64,000 nt of DNA from CAYJPA01 sp964371945 (GTDB lineage Bacteria > Chloroflexota > Chloroflexia > Thermomicrobiales > UBA6265). The stretch covers positions 1 to 64,000 of the forward strand of contig CAYJPA010000022.1 in the NCBI GenBank assembly GCA_964371945.1. The letters are read 5' to 3'. The position numbers and the translations under genes were made by a program. Positions 33,703 to 42,879 of this stretch are shown here, one piece after another. The notes below the pieces were generated by a model. It searched no databases and had not been told where the DNA came from. It saw only the letters and a program-made list of their open reading frames with translations. Every line of letters begins with the position of its first letter. The stretch's first letter is position 1.

Positions 33703-36213
33703 ATGGTGAGCAGCTTGATGTCCGTTCCAACCTCGAACGGTCAGTTCGTCGGTCGTGCGCAAGAGCTCGCTGATATCGCGGGGCTGTTGCGGCAGCCTGC
33801 GATCCGGTTGATTACCTTGACGGGAGCGGGTGGGATCGGCAAAACGCGGATCGCTCAGGAAGCCGCGCGTCAGGTAACGTGCGACGAGTTTCCGGACGGA
33901 GTCGGGTTCATTTCCCTGGCCTCGGTGCGCGATCCCGAGCTGCTCGCGGAGGTGATTGCCCAGGAGCTGAGTGTTCCCGAAATAGGCGATCAGTCCCGCG
34001 AGCGCGATCTCTTCGCATACGTTAAAGACCGTAACATGCTGCTCGTGCTCGATAACTTCGAACAAGTGCGCGACGGCAAGTATCTAATATCCCAGATTCT
34101 GGAGGCATCTCCGGCCGGGTTTGTCATTCTCGTAACCAGCCAGCATATCCTCGAGCTTAGCTGGGAATGCGCATACCCGGTGCTGGAGATGATCCCGCCG
34201 CCAACCGGGCGACGACAGACCGCGGAGCAGCTGAAGTCGAACGATGCCGCTCAACTCTTTGAGATGTATGCAAGAACGGCAAATTTGGCTTTCCGCGTCA
34301 CCGATGCCAATGCGGAGCAAGTTGCCGAGATCTGCCGGCAGCTCGAAGGGCTACCACTTGCGCTGGAGCTAGCGGCAGCGCGTGTCCGGTCGATCGACCC
34401 CGCCCGCCTGCTGTCTCTGCTCACGCCACGCCTCGGTTTCTTGCGCCGTGACGACGGCGATCATCCCGAGCGACATCGCACGATGGCGGCCGCGATCGAA
34501 TGGAGCTATCGGCTGCTGTCCGATCGCCAGCGGTGTTTGTTGCGACGGCTGTCCGTCTTTTCCGCTGGATTCAGCGCGGAGAGTGCCTTTCAAGTCGGGA
34601 GCTGCAATCATCCATCGGCAACATATGTCAGCTCAGAATGGCCGTATCAGACTTCGAGTCAAGAATTCCACGACGATCTCGACGAGCTTGTGAAGGCATC
34701 TCTGCTGCGCTTCGAGTTTTCAGCGACAGGGCAGGGTCGTTACCGGATGCTCGGCGCGGTGCGCGAATTCGGGTTGACTGAACTACTGGACGTCGATGAA
34801 CGCTCAGAGACCTATTGGACATTCGTGGGCTCAATGCTCACGTTCGTCGAAGACCTGAAGGCCGCTCTCAGGAGTGATCAAGCTGCGAACGCGATCGCCC
34901 AGCTCGAAGCAGAACATCCAAATATCCAGGCGGCATTGCAATGGTCGATTGCCCGGGGTCAGGCCGGCAGCGAAAGCGCCCTCAGAATGTGCACTGCTGT
35001 CTGGAGTTTTTGGAAGCAGCGCGGGTATCTGCGGGAAGCCGAGCACTGGCTGCGAGTGGCGATCGCCAGCTCGGGCGACCAGGAATCGCTTCATCTCGGC
35101 AACGGCTACCTGCTGCTTGGTCACACCGTGAGTGATCAACGCTATGGCTGGATATGTTACGAGCGGGCGCTGGAGATCTACCGGCGGCTAGGATCCACTC
35201 GTTATGTTGCCGGAACACTGAACAGCCTGGGACAGACCGCGATCTACCAGGGCGAGTACGGGCGCGCCAAGAGTCTGTTGCAGGAAACACTCAAACTATT
35301 TGCGAAGGATAAGGAGCAAACGACGACGAGCGACATTGCCCATGTGCACTATCAGCTCGGATCGTTGCATGCCCGGCTCAATGAGAACGAGCCGGCAATC
35401 AGACATCTCGACGAGGCGCGGCTGCTCTGGGAAGAGTCGGGACAGACGATCGACGTGATCAATGCGATCATCGAGCTCGGTCATGTCTACACCGAGCTCG
35501 GGCGTTACGGTACGGCGCTCGACTTGTTGAACTGGGCGTGGACGCGCGCCAAAGACTCGAGTGACTACGATGCCGAGGTTCGCGCGCTTTGTGAGCTCGG
35601 ATTGGTGGAAAGCCGAACCGGGGACGACGTTCGTGCGCTGGAGCACCTACGAACAGCTTTGAGAATCTATCACGACAACGGCTACGTCTTCGGCACGGTC
35701 GTGCCGGTCATCGAGGCCATTGCTTCGGTCGCGACCGGACAGAAACAATGTGAGCTCGCCGCTGAGTTGATGGGATTTGCTGACAATTGGCGGCGCAAAA
35801 GTGGTATGGCGCTACATCCGTGGGAAGTGGCCGGGCGAGCTCGAACAATCGAACAAGCGAAGCGGAACATTGGAGCGGCTGTGTTCGATGTCGCTTGGAA
35901 CCGCGGGCAGCGACTGCTGCAGTTAAGTGCAATCGTCGAGGCAGTCGACGCACTCCAGGTGACGACGAGCGGGACCGGAGCTCGCTCTACGGGAGATGCA
36001 GCGCAAAGCAAGCTCACCAGGCGCGAGCATGAGGTACTTTGCTTGCTCGCAACCGGTCTGAAGTATCGCGATATCGCCGCGGCGCTCAATTTGAAGGAAG
36101 CCACGATCAAAAAATTCGTTGAGCGCATCTACGATGCACTGGATGTGAACAACCGCACTGCCGCGACCGCTTATGCGTTCCAGCACGCACTGTGCGAACC
36201 GCCAACCGCGTAA
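33703..36213 (+). CDS. STAND ATPase regulator: NB-ARC-like ATPase, TPR repeats, LuxR HTH
   Basis: The 836-residue protein has an ATPase domain with Walker A GAGGIGKTR (residues 41-49), Walker B MLLVLDNFE, and LPLALELAAARVR in the winged part. A TPR array (about 455-680, for example YHVYTELGRYGTALDLLNWA-like units) follows. The C-terminus holds a LuxR-type HTH (LTRREHEVLCLLATGLKYRD, about 766-825). Such MalT/AfsR-like STAND proteins are held inactive, then oligomerise with ATP on signal and activate transcription. No receiver domain is present. It faces the operon of the cell-wall hydrolase and subtilase, which it may control. Confidence 0.92.
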   Translation: MVSSLMSVPTSNGQFVGRAQELADIAGLLRQPAIRLITLTGAGGIGKTRIAQEAARQVTCDEFPDGVGFISLASVRDPELLAEVIAQELSVPEIGDQSRERDLFAYVKDRNMLLVLDNFEQVRDGKYLISQILEASPAGFVILVTSQHILELSWECAYPVLEMIPPPTGRRQTAEQLKSNDAAQLFEMYARTANLAFRVTDANAEQVAEICRQLEGLPLALELAAARVRSIDPARLLSLLTPRLGFLRRDDGDHPERHRTMAAAIEWSYRLLSDRQRCLLRRLSVFSAGFSAESAFQVGSCNHPSATYVSSEWPYQTSSQEFHDDLDELVKASLLRFEFSATGQGRYRMLGAVREFGLTELLDVDERSETYWTFVGSMLTFVEDLKAALRSDQAANAIAQLEAEHPNIQAALQWSIARGQAGSESALRMCTAVWSFWKQRGYLREAEHWLRVAIASSGDQESLHLGNGYLLLGHTVSDQRYGWICYERALEIYRRLGSTRYVAGTLNSLGQTAIYQGEYGRAKSLLQETLKLFAKDKEQTTTSDIAHVHYQLGSLHARLNENEPAIRHLDEARLLWEESGQTIDVINAIIELGHVYTELGRYGTALDLLNWAWTRAKDSSDYDAEVRALCELGLVESRTGDDVRALEHLRTALRIYHDNGYVFGTVVPVIEAIASVATGQKQCELAAELMGFADNWRRKSGMALHPWEVAGRARTIEQAKRNIGAAVFDVAWNRGQRLLQLSAIVEAVDALQVTTSGTGARSTGDAAQSKLTRREHEVLCLLATGLKYRDIAAALNLKEATIKKFVERIYDALDVNNRTAATAYAFQHALCEPPTA

Positions 36214-36225
36214 ATGGGTGGCATA

Positions 36226-36253
36226 CGAACGGCCGGAAAAGGCCGCTTGTTCG
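36226..36253 (+). terminator. Weak hairpin after the STAND regulator gene
   Basis: CGGCC and GGCCG enclose GGAAAA, and flanking CGAA/TTCG can extend the stem after a small bulge. It lies between the convergent regulator and cupin-like genes. Confidence 0.3.
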
Positions 36254-36274
36254 ACGGACGATCAAGTTCTGACC

Positions 36275-36727
36275 CTACGGGAGCCAGCAGCCTCCCGTGC
36301 AGGGCGCAGGATCGGACTGATTGACCCAACCGACGGTCAGAATCGTCGTTTTGCCTTTGTCGCCGGCGAAGGCCGAAACGATGATATCGACCATCACGAT
36401 CAGGTCGCCCGGGTTTAGAACGACAGATGTGCCAGGCGCAATTGCTTCTTCCTTGTTGTCCCGCCGGTAAACAACAATTTGGGCGCCTTTTTCGAATGTC
36501 AACGTCAATGCGCCGGATTCCACGGAGACCCAGTAGAAATGGGAATAGTGCTCGAAATCGGACCGATAACCTGAGTCAAATGCCGTTCTACTCAATCGCA
36601 TTTGGGTGGCGTCAACCGGAAGATTGACGATCGCGTCGGGATAGTCGACGAGATTCAGCGTGACCGGCATATCCTCCGCGTACGAAGGGAGTAACCGGTG
36701 AAAAACTGGAGCCTGCCCCGTATCCAT
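36275..36727 (-). CDS. Cupin-like small protein
   Basis: The 150-residue protein has the strand pattern of a single-domain cupin: FYWVSVESGALTLTFEKGA, IVVYRRDNKEEAIAPGTSVV and LNPGDLIVMVDIIVSAFAG. The usual metal-binding histidines are largely missing (only the HYSHFYW stretch offers His residues), so enzymatic activity is doubtful. It could bind a small ligand or act as an accessory protein. It follows the subtilase gene on the minus strand with 63 bases between them and may belong to the same transcript. No signal peptide. Confidence 0.6.
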   Translation of the reverse strand: MDTGQAPVFHRLLPSYAEDMPVTLNLVDYPDAIVNLPVDATQMRLSRTAFDSGYRSDFEHYSHFYWVSVESGALTLTFEKGAQIVVYRRDNKEEAIAPGTSVVLNPGDLIVMVDIIVSAFAGDKGKTTILTVGWVNQSDPAPCTGGCWLP

Positions 36728-36790
36728 GTGACTGCCTCTCCTCTTGCGTGTGCTCGCTCGCTCGACCGATCCGCCCGGCCGAGCTCGGGC

Positions 36791-37969
36791 CTATCGAGTT
36801 GCCTGCGTGCCAAGAACCCGTCCAAGAATCCGGCGGATGTTTGGCACTGCTCCAATCGGATCAGCGCCGCCAAGCACGGGCGATCCAAGTTCAAGATCTG
36901 AAAAGACTGAACGCACGGTTTTCGGACTCAAGGGAGCTCCGGTTGCGTTCATAACAAGGCTCTGTACCGCGGCAACTGCCGCGGCCACGATCGCGGCGGC
37001 CCCTGAGGTACCTCCAAAACCGGAGGTATAGCCAGGGTGACCGTTGCGGCCAGGTCCCGCCGCTGTGAAAAGCTGTTCCCCGGGCGCGCAACAATCGACT
37101 CGACAACCATAGTTTGACTTTGGCTGAGGATTCCGCGCGAAGCCCGCGCTCCACCGTCGGAATGGAACCGTTGCAGTCGATGCTCCGACGGTGAGCGCAC
37201 CGGTGTCGATCTGAAACGCATCACTCGTGGAGTCGGCTTTCACCAACCAAGGATCGGACTTCATCGTGATCTGTCTCTGTACGGTTGGACCGTCGCGTCG
37301 GATGAGATTGTCCAGACATAGGCCGCCGTTGCCCGCGGCCTGCACGACGACGACTCCGAGCCGCTTGGCTTTCGTGAACAATTCGGCAACTCCCGGACGC
37401 AGTTCATAGGGAAGATGCGGTGCACGGGAGGACCAATCGCGGGGGACAAGCAAAACGCCTGAGCGAGACGACGCGAGCTGCTCGATCGTTTCAGACAGGA
37501 CGCAGTTGCTCGACCTTTCCTCCCGGTCGAGAGAATTAGCGAGCACGATCCTGACTCCAGGAACAAGCGGGGACAGATCCAGGACATCACTGAATCCGCC
37601 GATATGCAACCCCAAGACCGATGTCCCGTGACCAGATCGCACACCGTGCATTGACGAGCTTCCCAAATGTCGGATCGGCCGTTCCTGTTCGAGATACGCA
37701 CCAAAATACGGGTGGTCAAGATGCCATCCATCATCGAAATGAGCGATGGTCACGCCGTTTCCGAGGAGAATTCCAACGCGATGGGCTTCTTGGCGTGCAT
37801 GATCGAAGTCCAGACCGAATTCGGCGCTCTGGAACGGATTCAAATCAGGCGAGGATTCGCCGATCGATCCGTAGGACGTAAATGGACTCCGAGAATCAAC
37901 CGTGAGTGATCGCGTCGGGTGACTGCCCACAACTCCTCCAGAACAACGATGGGTGAACAACCTGGTCAC
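36791..37969 (-). CDS. Subtilisin-like serine protease (S8), no visible export signal
   Basis: The 392-residue protein has the complete S8 triad: Asp79 in IAHFDDGW, His114 in SGHGTSVLG and Ser323 in GFGGTSGAAAIV, with the oxyanion Asn215 in QAAGNGG. There is no signal peptide or recognisable inhibitory pro-domain; about 65 residues precede the catalytic domain. The GTG start overlaps the stop of the upstream amidase gene by four bases (GTGA), so the two are translated together. A soluble intracellular subtilase coupled to a cell-wall hydrolase is an odd pair; release by lysis, by an injection machine, or action on an internal target are all possible. Confidence 0.9.
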   Translation of the reverse strand: MTRLFTHRCSGGVVGSHPTRSLTVDSRSPFTSYGSIGESSPDLNPFQSAEFGLDFDHARQEAHRVGILLGNGVTIAHFDDGWHLDHPYFGAYLEQERPIRHLGSSSMHGVRSGHGTSVLGLHIGGFSDVLDLSPLVPGVRIVLANSLDREERSSNCVLSETIEQLASSRSGVLLVPRDWSSRAPHLPYELRPGVAELFTKAKRLGVVVVQAAGNGGLCLDNLIRRDGPTVQRQITMKSDPWLVKADSTSDAFQIDTGALTVGASTATVPFRRWSAGFARNPQPKSNYGCRVDCCAPGEQLFTAAGPGRNGHPGYTSGFGGTSGAAAIVAAAVAAVQSLVMNATGAPLSPKTVRSVFSDLELGSPVLGGADPIGAVPNIRRILGRVLGTQATR

Positions 37970-39075
37970 GAATTGAGATCGTCTGGGGACCCTCCCATTG
38001 CTTCGATGATCCGTGGCAGATCGAACTTAGGGCCCGGACAATACATCCGGTCGACTGAGTTGATGTCACTATGCCTCAGCAAATGCCCCCGATTTGCCTT
38101 GATGCCGTACCGGTCTCGCCAGTACGAGGCGAGCTCGATCGTCGCCCGGTATTGAGCGTCCTCGGGCGCACTTTGCGCTGCTCCGACGTATTCGATCGAG
38201 AGCGTGAAGTCGTTGAGACTCATCGGTCCGCTTCGCGTCCAGTGCTTCCCGATGGCATCGTTGAGCCACGCGATATCCCGCCGCGGATTCTTGATGTCGT
38301 CGTTTGACCATGCGCATTTATCGGCATCGACCAACAGGTGGATGGCGCCGTCGCGATCAATCACGGCATGGACGCTCGATCGGCTGATGGGATTCTGAAA
38401 CCAGGAAACTACGTTGCTCAGGTGCTCATCTCCGGATACGTGGAAGACGATCGCCAACGGTCTTTGCCCGAAACGGCGTTCGTTCCAGTTTCCAGTGGGC
38501 AGCAGATGCACCCGGCCTGGCGCTGGTGCGGCTCCCGCGGATGGGTTCATGAGGTCTCCGGGCACCTGGATAGCGCCGACAATCCACTGTAAATGATCCA
38601 ATACCTGTTTGCCGTACAGCGGCTCAGGCGACCACCGGCCGTCAAGATCGCTGGCGACATGGGCCGTTCCCGCGTTGCCGGATTCGAACACTGATTGCCA
38701 GGTCGGATCAAGATGTATAAACCCGCGCAGCCGGGGCTCGTACCCTTTCAGGTACGCGGAGAGATGGACAAGATGCGCACGGGCGGCATCGACTCCCGCG
38801 TTGTAAGCAAGTCCGATATCGACGTGGGCACTGATGCCAAGACTGGCAGGATTAAGGCGGTCTCGCCATGATGGCGAAGTCCAACCTCCCGTTTCGTGAC
38901 TGGACTGGGCGGCGACGATGGCAGGATCGTAGCCGAGTTGATTTCCCAGCCGCCAGACTTCGGCCAGATACGCATCGACCTCTGGGAGTCTCACGGCCCC
39001 TCGCTGACGAGCCCACGCCTGTGCCTGTGCAATTGTTGCGCTGGCCGCACCACGAATTGAACCCGTGACTGTCAT
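37966..39075 (-). CDS. Two-domain peptidoglycan hydrolase (glucosaminidase-like + amidase_2)
   Basis: The 369-residue protein joins an N-terminal lysozyme/GH73-like helical domain (about residues 30-165, with IVAAQSSHETGGW, where Glu61 is the likely general acid) to a C-terminal N-acetylmuramoyl-L-alanine amidase of the amidase_2/PGRP type (about 195-355). The amidase zinc ligands would be His212 in IVFHVSG, His335 in HLLRHSDIN and Cys346 in MYCPGPKFD; Glu295 may be catalytic. Phage endolysins often combine such domains. No signal peptide is seen. It is the first gene of the group amidase, subtilase, cupin-like protein. Confidence 0.85.
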   Translation of the reverse strand: MTVTGSIRGAASATIAQAQAWARQRGAVRLPEVDAYLAEVWRLGNQLGYDPAIVAAQSSHETGGWTSPSWRDRLNPASLGISAHVDIGLAYNAGVDAARAHLVHLSAYLKGYEPRLRGFIHLDPTWQSVFESGNAGTAHVASDLDGRWSPEPLYGKQVLDHLQWIVGAIQVPGDLMNPSAGAAPAPGRVHLLPTGNWNERRFGQRPLAIVFHVSGDEHLSNVVSWFQNPISRSSVHAVIDRDGAIHLLVDADKCAWSNDDIKNPRRDIAWLNDAIGKHWTRSGPMSLNDFTLSIEYVGAAQSAPEDAQYRATIELASYWRDRYGIKANRGHLLRHSDINSVDRMYCPGPKFDLPRIIEAMGGSPDDLNS

Positions 39076-39234
39076 ACCATCCCCGAATTGCCGTTAGCCG
39101 GACGCGGCCGGATCTAGCGTCTGACCCATCGGCTTCATGATTGTTTGTACCGCTGTGAACAAGTTTGCCGGGACACGCTTCGTCTGTTATCAGGAATTCT
39201 CCTGACAACTCATCTCCGTTTTGGGTCTTCGGGC

Positions 39235-40680
39235 CTATCCGCGCGTGAGAAGGGCGCTCGAGACATCCGAAACAGCGGCTTGCAGAAGCTCCACATCCGC
39301 GGTCGTAGTCCGCCAATTATCGAATGCCGCGCGGATCGCCGCGTGTCCGTTCCAGACAGTGCCAGTGACGAACGCCCGTCCATCGAGTTGAATCGCGGAC
39401 ACGGCATCCCGGTTCAGGGCATCGTTGGCGTTGTCGTCAAACCCCCGATGCATGAACCGGAAACAGACGATATTGAGCGCGGCTGGATTCATGAGCTCGA
39501 AACCATCCGTTGCTTCGATCCACCGGGCGAACGACGCGGCGTTATCGACGCAGCGCTCTACGATCTCCCGGTAGCCGCCGCGACCCAGGGACTTGAGCGC
39601 ACACCAGGCGGCCAGGGCCCGGAACCGACGGGACATTTCCGGAACGTGTGTAATGGCGTCCCAACCAGCGCTGCCAACTAGATAAGCGCCGCCGGCCGCA
39701 AACGCCTCTCGCAGACTCGCCGCGTCGCGGACGAAAGCAAAGCCGCAGTCGTACGGCACATTGAGCCACTTGTGGCCATCCGAGGCGACCGAGTCCGCCC
39801 GGTCGATGCCATGACTCAAATGTCGAAAACGCGGTGAGACGCTCGCGAAGAGACCGAACGCGCCATCTACATGCAGCCAGGCGCCGCCTGGGTGGTTCTG
39901 GCAGATCGTTGCGATTGCATCGATATCGTCGAACTGCCCGGTATTCACTTCGGCCGCATTGCCAATGACAATCACCGGGCCGTCGATCGACTTGAGCTTC
40001 GCCGCGAGCGCGTCGATGTCGACCGAGCCCCCCGGCGCTGCCACCTTGCACACGTGATTCCGGCCAAAACCGAGCGTTCCCAAGCATTTGACCGCACTGG
40101 AATGGATCTCGGTGCTGGAGACGACGGGAATCGCGGGATGGCCGGCCAGCCCGTCGCCGGCGGCATCGAACCCGAGCGTTCGGCCCGCCCATTGCCTCGC
40201 CGCCGCCAGGCCGACCAGATTGGCCATCGTCGCACCGCTGGTCAAGGCACCCGCCCAACCGGCCGGTAGTCCAAAAAGCTCTTTCAACCAGCGCAGGACG
40301 ACCAGCTCCGTCTGCGCGGCGGCGGGGCTTCCCGCCCACAGTCCCGCATTCTGATCGAGTGCCGACGCCAGCCAGTCCCCGGCCAGCGCCGCCGGCGTTG
40401 AACCGCCGGTAACGAACCCGAAAAATCGGGGGCCCGGCGATGCGGTGATACCGATTTCGGCCCGGCTGAACCACTCGTAAACCGCGCTGGCAGGATCGCA
40501 TCCGTTGTCCGCCAGCGGTTCATCGAGCGCGGTCGCCATGTCCTCTGGACTCGGCACGCGACTGACTGGCCTGTCCGGCAGTGATGCAAGGAACTCGAGA
40601 GCGATTTCATGAGCCTTGGTCAACGCCCGTTCAGTGTCATTCAGTTGCGAGCCTGGGAGAGATACGGAAACCGCGGTCAT
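39235..40680 (-). CDS. PLP-dependent decarboxylase, group II (aromatic amino acid type)
   Basis: The 481-residue protein is a fold-type I group II decarboxylase. WASALDQNAGLWAGSP-like sequence, GALTSGATMANLVGLAAARQ and VDGAFGLFA lead to the Schiff-base lysine in SDGHKWLNVPYDCGF. Members decarboxylate tryptophan, tyrosine, DOPA, histidine, glutamate or 2,4-diaminobutyrate; the specificity cannot be read here. It starts 21 bases after the cyclase-family gene, so the pair is an operon. A tryptophan-linked pathway would fit if the cyclase is a formamidase, but that is guesswork. Confidence 0.9.
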   Translation of the reverse strand: MTAVSVSLPGSQLNDTERALTKAHEIALEFLASLPDRPVSRVPSPEDMATALDEPLADNGCDPASAVYEWFSRAEIGITASPGPRFFGFVTGGSTPAALAGDWLASALDQNAGLWAGSPAAAQTELVVLRWLKELFGLPAGWAGALTSGATMANLVGLAAARQWAGRTLGFDAAGDGLAGHPAIPVVSSTEIHSSAVKCLGTLGFGRNHVCKVAAPGGSVDIDALAAKLKSIDGPVIVIGNAAEVNTGQFDDIDAIATICQNHPGGAWLHVDGAFGLFASVSPRFRHLSHGIDRADSVASDGHKWLNVPYDCGFAFVRDAASLREAFAAGGAYLVGSAGWDAITHVPEMSRRFRALAAWCALKSLGRGGYREIVERCVDNAASFARWIEATDGFELMNPAALNIVCFRFMHRGFDDNANDALNRDAVSAIQLDGRAFVTGTVWNGHAAIRAAFDNWRTTTADVELLQAAVSDVSSALLTRG

Positions 40681-40701
40681 GAGAGGTTCTCCTTGGCTTG
40701 T

Positions 40702-41526
40702 TTAGGATTCCGGCACAATCCCGATGGGTCGAACCGGGCTGCCCGTTGCCCCGGTAAACTTCAGTGGCGTGCACACGAACGTGAATTCGTGGATGCCTGC
40801 CGCCGCGATCTCCTCCAGCGCCAGGTTTTCAATGATGTAAATTCCGCGACGGGCCAGCAGAACAAGATGACCGGGCAATTGACAGCCCTCGGTGTCATCC
40901 CACAGACCGATCACATCCCAAGCCATGTTGTCGGCGCCGACCGCGTGCACGTCCAGAGACGCGAGCCAGCGCGAAACATCGCCGTGCATGCCGGGACCGG
41001 CCAGATAGGTCCTCGGATCGTCCCATATCGCGCCGAGCCCAGTGCGAACCAGCACGACGTCACCAGCTCTGATGTCGATCCGCTGCCGCTCACAACATGC
41101 CTGTGTTTCGGCAAGCGAGATCGCTTCGCCCGCGGGCAAGCGGTCGACCCCACGGTGCCGGGCGACATCGAGCAACACCGCTCGGGCCATGATCGGATCG
41201 ATCTCTTCGACCCCGCCCGCGGCGAAGCCCTTGGATGACATGATCGCGTTCACGTCCATGCCGTTCGAGAGTCTTTGTGCATCAGCTTGATGACTGATCG
41301 CATCGATGTGGGTGCCGCTATGCTCCATGCAAACGATCACGCCGGAGGCTCCCGTACGAGGACCGTTGGTGACCGGGTCATACCCGTCGCTATGGCGCCG
41401 GTGGAGCACATAGAGGTAACCGGGCTGATGCGCGTCGTGGATCGGCATCCCTTGAAAACGCGGCTGCTCGAGATCGTAAATCGTGACCGGGTTGCCGCCT
41501 GGCCAGTCGGTTCCCTTGGAAGCCAT
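40702..41526 (-). CDS. Cyclase family protein (kynurenine-formamidase-like)
   Basis: The 274-residue protein has the cyclase-family metal signature HSGTHIDAISHQ (H-x-G-T-H-x-D-x-x-x-H). Members include bacterial kynurenine formamidase, which opens N-formylkynurenine, and isatin hydrolase. Typical KynB has about 210 residues, so this is a longer version, nearer to the isatin-hydrolase-like group. The ATG at 41526 has AAGGA five bases upstream. It heads the two-gene operon with the PLP decarboxylase. Confidence 0.9.
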   Translation of the reverse strand: MASKGTDWPGGNPVTIYDLEQPRFQGMPIHDAHQPGYLYVLHRRHSDGYDPVTNGPRTGASGVIVCMEHSGTHIDAISHQADAQRLSNGMDVNAIMSSKGFAAGGVEEIDPIMARAVLLDVARHRGVDRLPAGEAISLAETQACCERQRIDIRAGDVVLVRTGLGAIWDDPRTYLAGPGMHGDVSRWLASLDVHAVGADNMAWDVIGLWDDTEGCQLPGHLVLLARRGIYIIENLALEEIAAAGIHEFTFVCTPLKFTGATGSPVRPIGIVPES

Positions 41527-41704
41527 GCCATTCCTTTCGTGAATCTGAACCCGCGCGAGTGTGTGAGACATCTGAACCGGAGTCAAGATCGACTCACGAA
41601 TGAAACGAATCCTAACCAATCGTCGGAACCAATCTGTGTGGATATGCGTCCTATCGTCAGCGAATCTACGCGGTATTGGTCGCTACATAGATGAGGAGTA
41701 ACCA

Positions 41705-42502
41705 GTGGACAAAACGAGACGACGGTTGGTGCTGGCGCCGATTGCGTTGGCGGCTTTAATGGCGGTTGGAATTGGGGCGCCAGTTTCTGCGCAAGACGCG
41801 ACTCCCGCCGCTGCGGCAGGTGGCACGATCGAGGTCACCGGAATCGGCGAGGCTGAAACCGAGGCTGTCGGCGCGGTCTTGCAGTTCATCCTGCGCGCTC
41901 AGTTCGACGGAAACGTCGAACCGGCCGCCGATTCGGAGTTTGGACCGATCGATCAACCAGAAGTGACCTCGGAGCAGGTTCAGGCAGTGGTCGACGGTCT
42001 CATTGCCGCCGGCGTGCCCGAGGACAAGATCGCGTCCGCGGCGCAGCCATCGGGTCCATATTCAGGAATGTTTGGCTACGGTTCTGCGGTGGTTGCCGCT
42101 GAGCTAGATCCAGAATTACTCGGGGATATCGAAAAGATCGCCGATGCCGCGGCCACCGCGGGGGAGGAAGCTGGCGTGATCTTCGATCCGGTCAACGCTG
42201 CCTATTCGGTTGCCGACTGCAACGAGGTTGAGCGCGCCGCGCTCACTGACGCTGTTGCCAGTGGTCAGGAGCAGGCTCAGATGCTCGCCGAAGTCCTTGG
42301 TGTGCAGTTGGGATCGTTGGTCAAGGCCTCGAAGCAAATATCGTACGGCGGATATTACGCCGGAGGTCCTTCAGGCTCCACATGCGATCAGCAGCCGACG
42401 CTCGATGACGCGCTGACGACCTATCTGAGTCCATTTGATCCATCTCGCGCCGGTGAAGTGAAAATCTACGTACAGGTATTATTTTCATACGAAATCGCCT
42501 GA
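41705..42502 (+). CDS. SIMPL domain protein (DUF541), exported
   Basis: The 265-residue product has a signal peptide (RRRLVLAPIALAALMAVGIGAPVSAQ) and a short linker DATPAAAA. The SIMPL domain runs from GTIEVTGIGEAETE to the end, with ALTDAVASGQEQAQMLAEVL and VKIYVQVLFSYEIA as typical parts. Such proteins sit in the cell envelope; functions are mostly unknown. Length is usual. The GTG start has GAGGAG six bases ahead. A strong hairpin follows the stop. Confidence 0.9.
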   Translation: MDKTRRRLVLAPIALAALMAVGIGAPVSAQDATPAAAAGGTIEVTGIGEAETEAVGAVLQFILRAQFDGNVEPAADSEFGPIDQPEVTSEQVQAVVDGLIAAGVPEDKIASAAQPSGPYSGMFGYGSAVVAAELDPELLGDIEKIADAAATAGEEAGVIFDPVNAAYSVADCNEVERAALTDAVASGQEQAQMLAEVLGVQLGSLVKASKQISYGGYYAGGPSGSTCDQQPTLDDALTTYLSPFDPSRAGEVKIYVQVLFSYEIA

Positions 42503-42879
42503 GTCGTTCCTGAAACGGAGCCGCCGGTTTGGCGGCTCCGTTGGCCCGGCGGGAGAATCTCCACCGGCGATTTCCTCCCTGACTGGGTGTTGTCACGTGG
42601 CCCAATTTTGACGACTCGCCTCCTCCCGGCCAAGCGGGTTCGGGTCTGAAGGGCTGTCACCCAGATTTGAAACGAGATTTCTGCAGGTTGACCACTGTTA
42701 GCGTCGTGACCAATCCACAATTCAATACTATTGCTGTAAAGGGAACGGATGGATACCACTTGCGGCCCCTCCGTATATCGTTTCTCCGTCACCAATGACC
42801 GACCATTTACAATCGTGCCTCTTGTCCGTTAATGGTTTCCGCTCCAGGACGGTAGGACGTCGCGGGCCCGGGGAATGGT
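42503..42879. other. Intergenic region between SIMPL gene and kinase gene
   Basis: Apart from the hairpin at 42514-42542 I see no gene, repeat or clear promoter in these bases. The kinase promoter should lie here. Confidence 0.5.
42514..42542 (+). terminator. Perfect 12-bp hairpin after the SIMPL gene
   Basis: AACGGAGCCGCC and GGCGGCTCCGTT pair exactly across GGTTT. The stop codon is 12 bases ahead. No long T tract follows, but stem strength alone makes a terminator likely. Confidence 0.75.
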
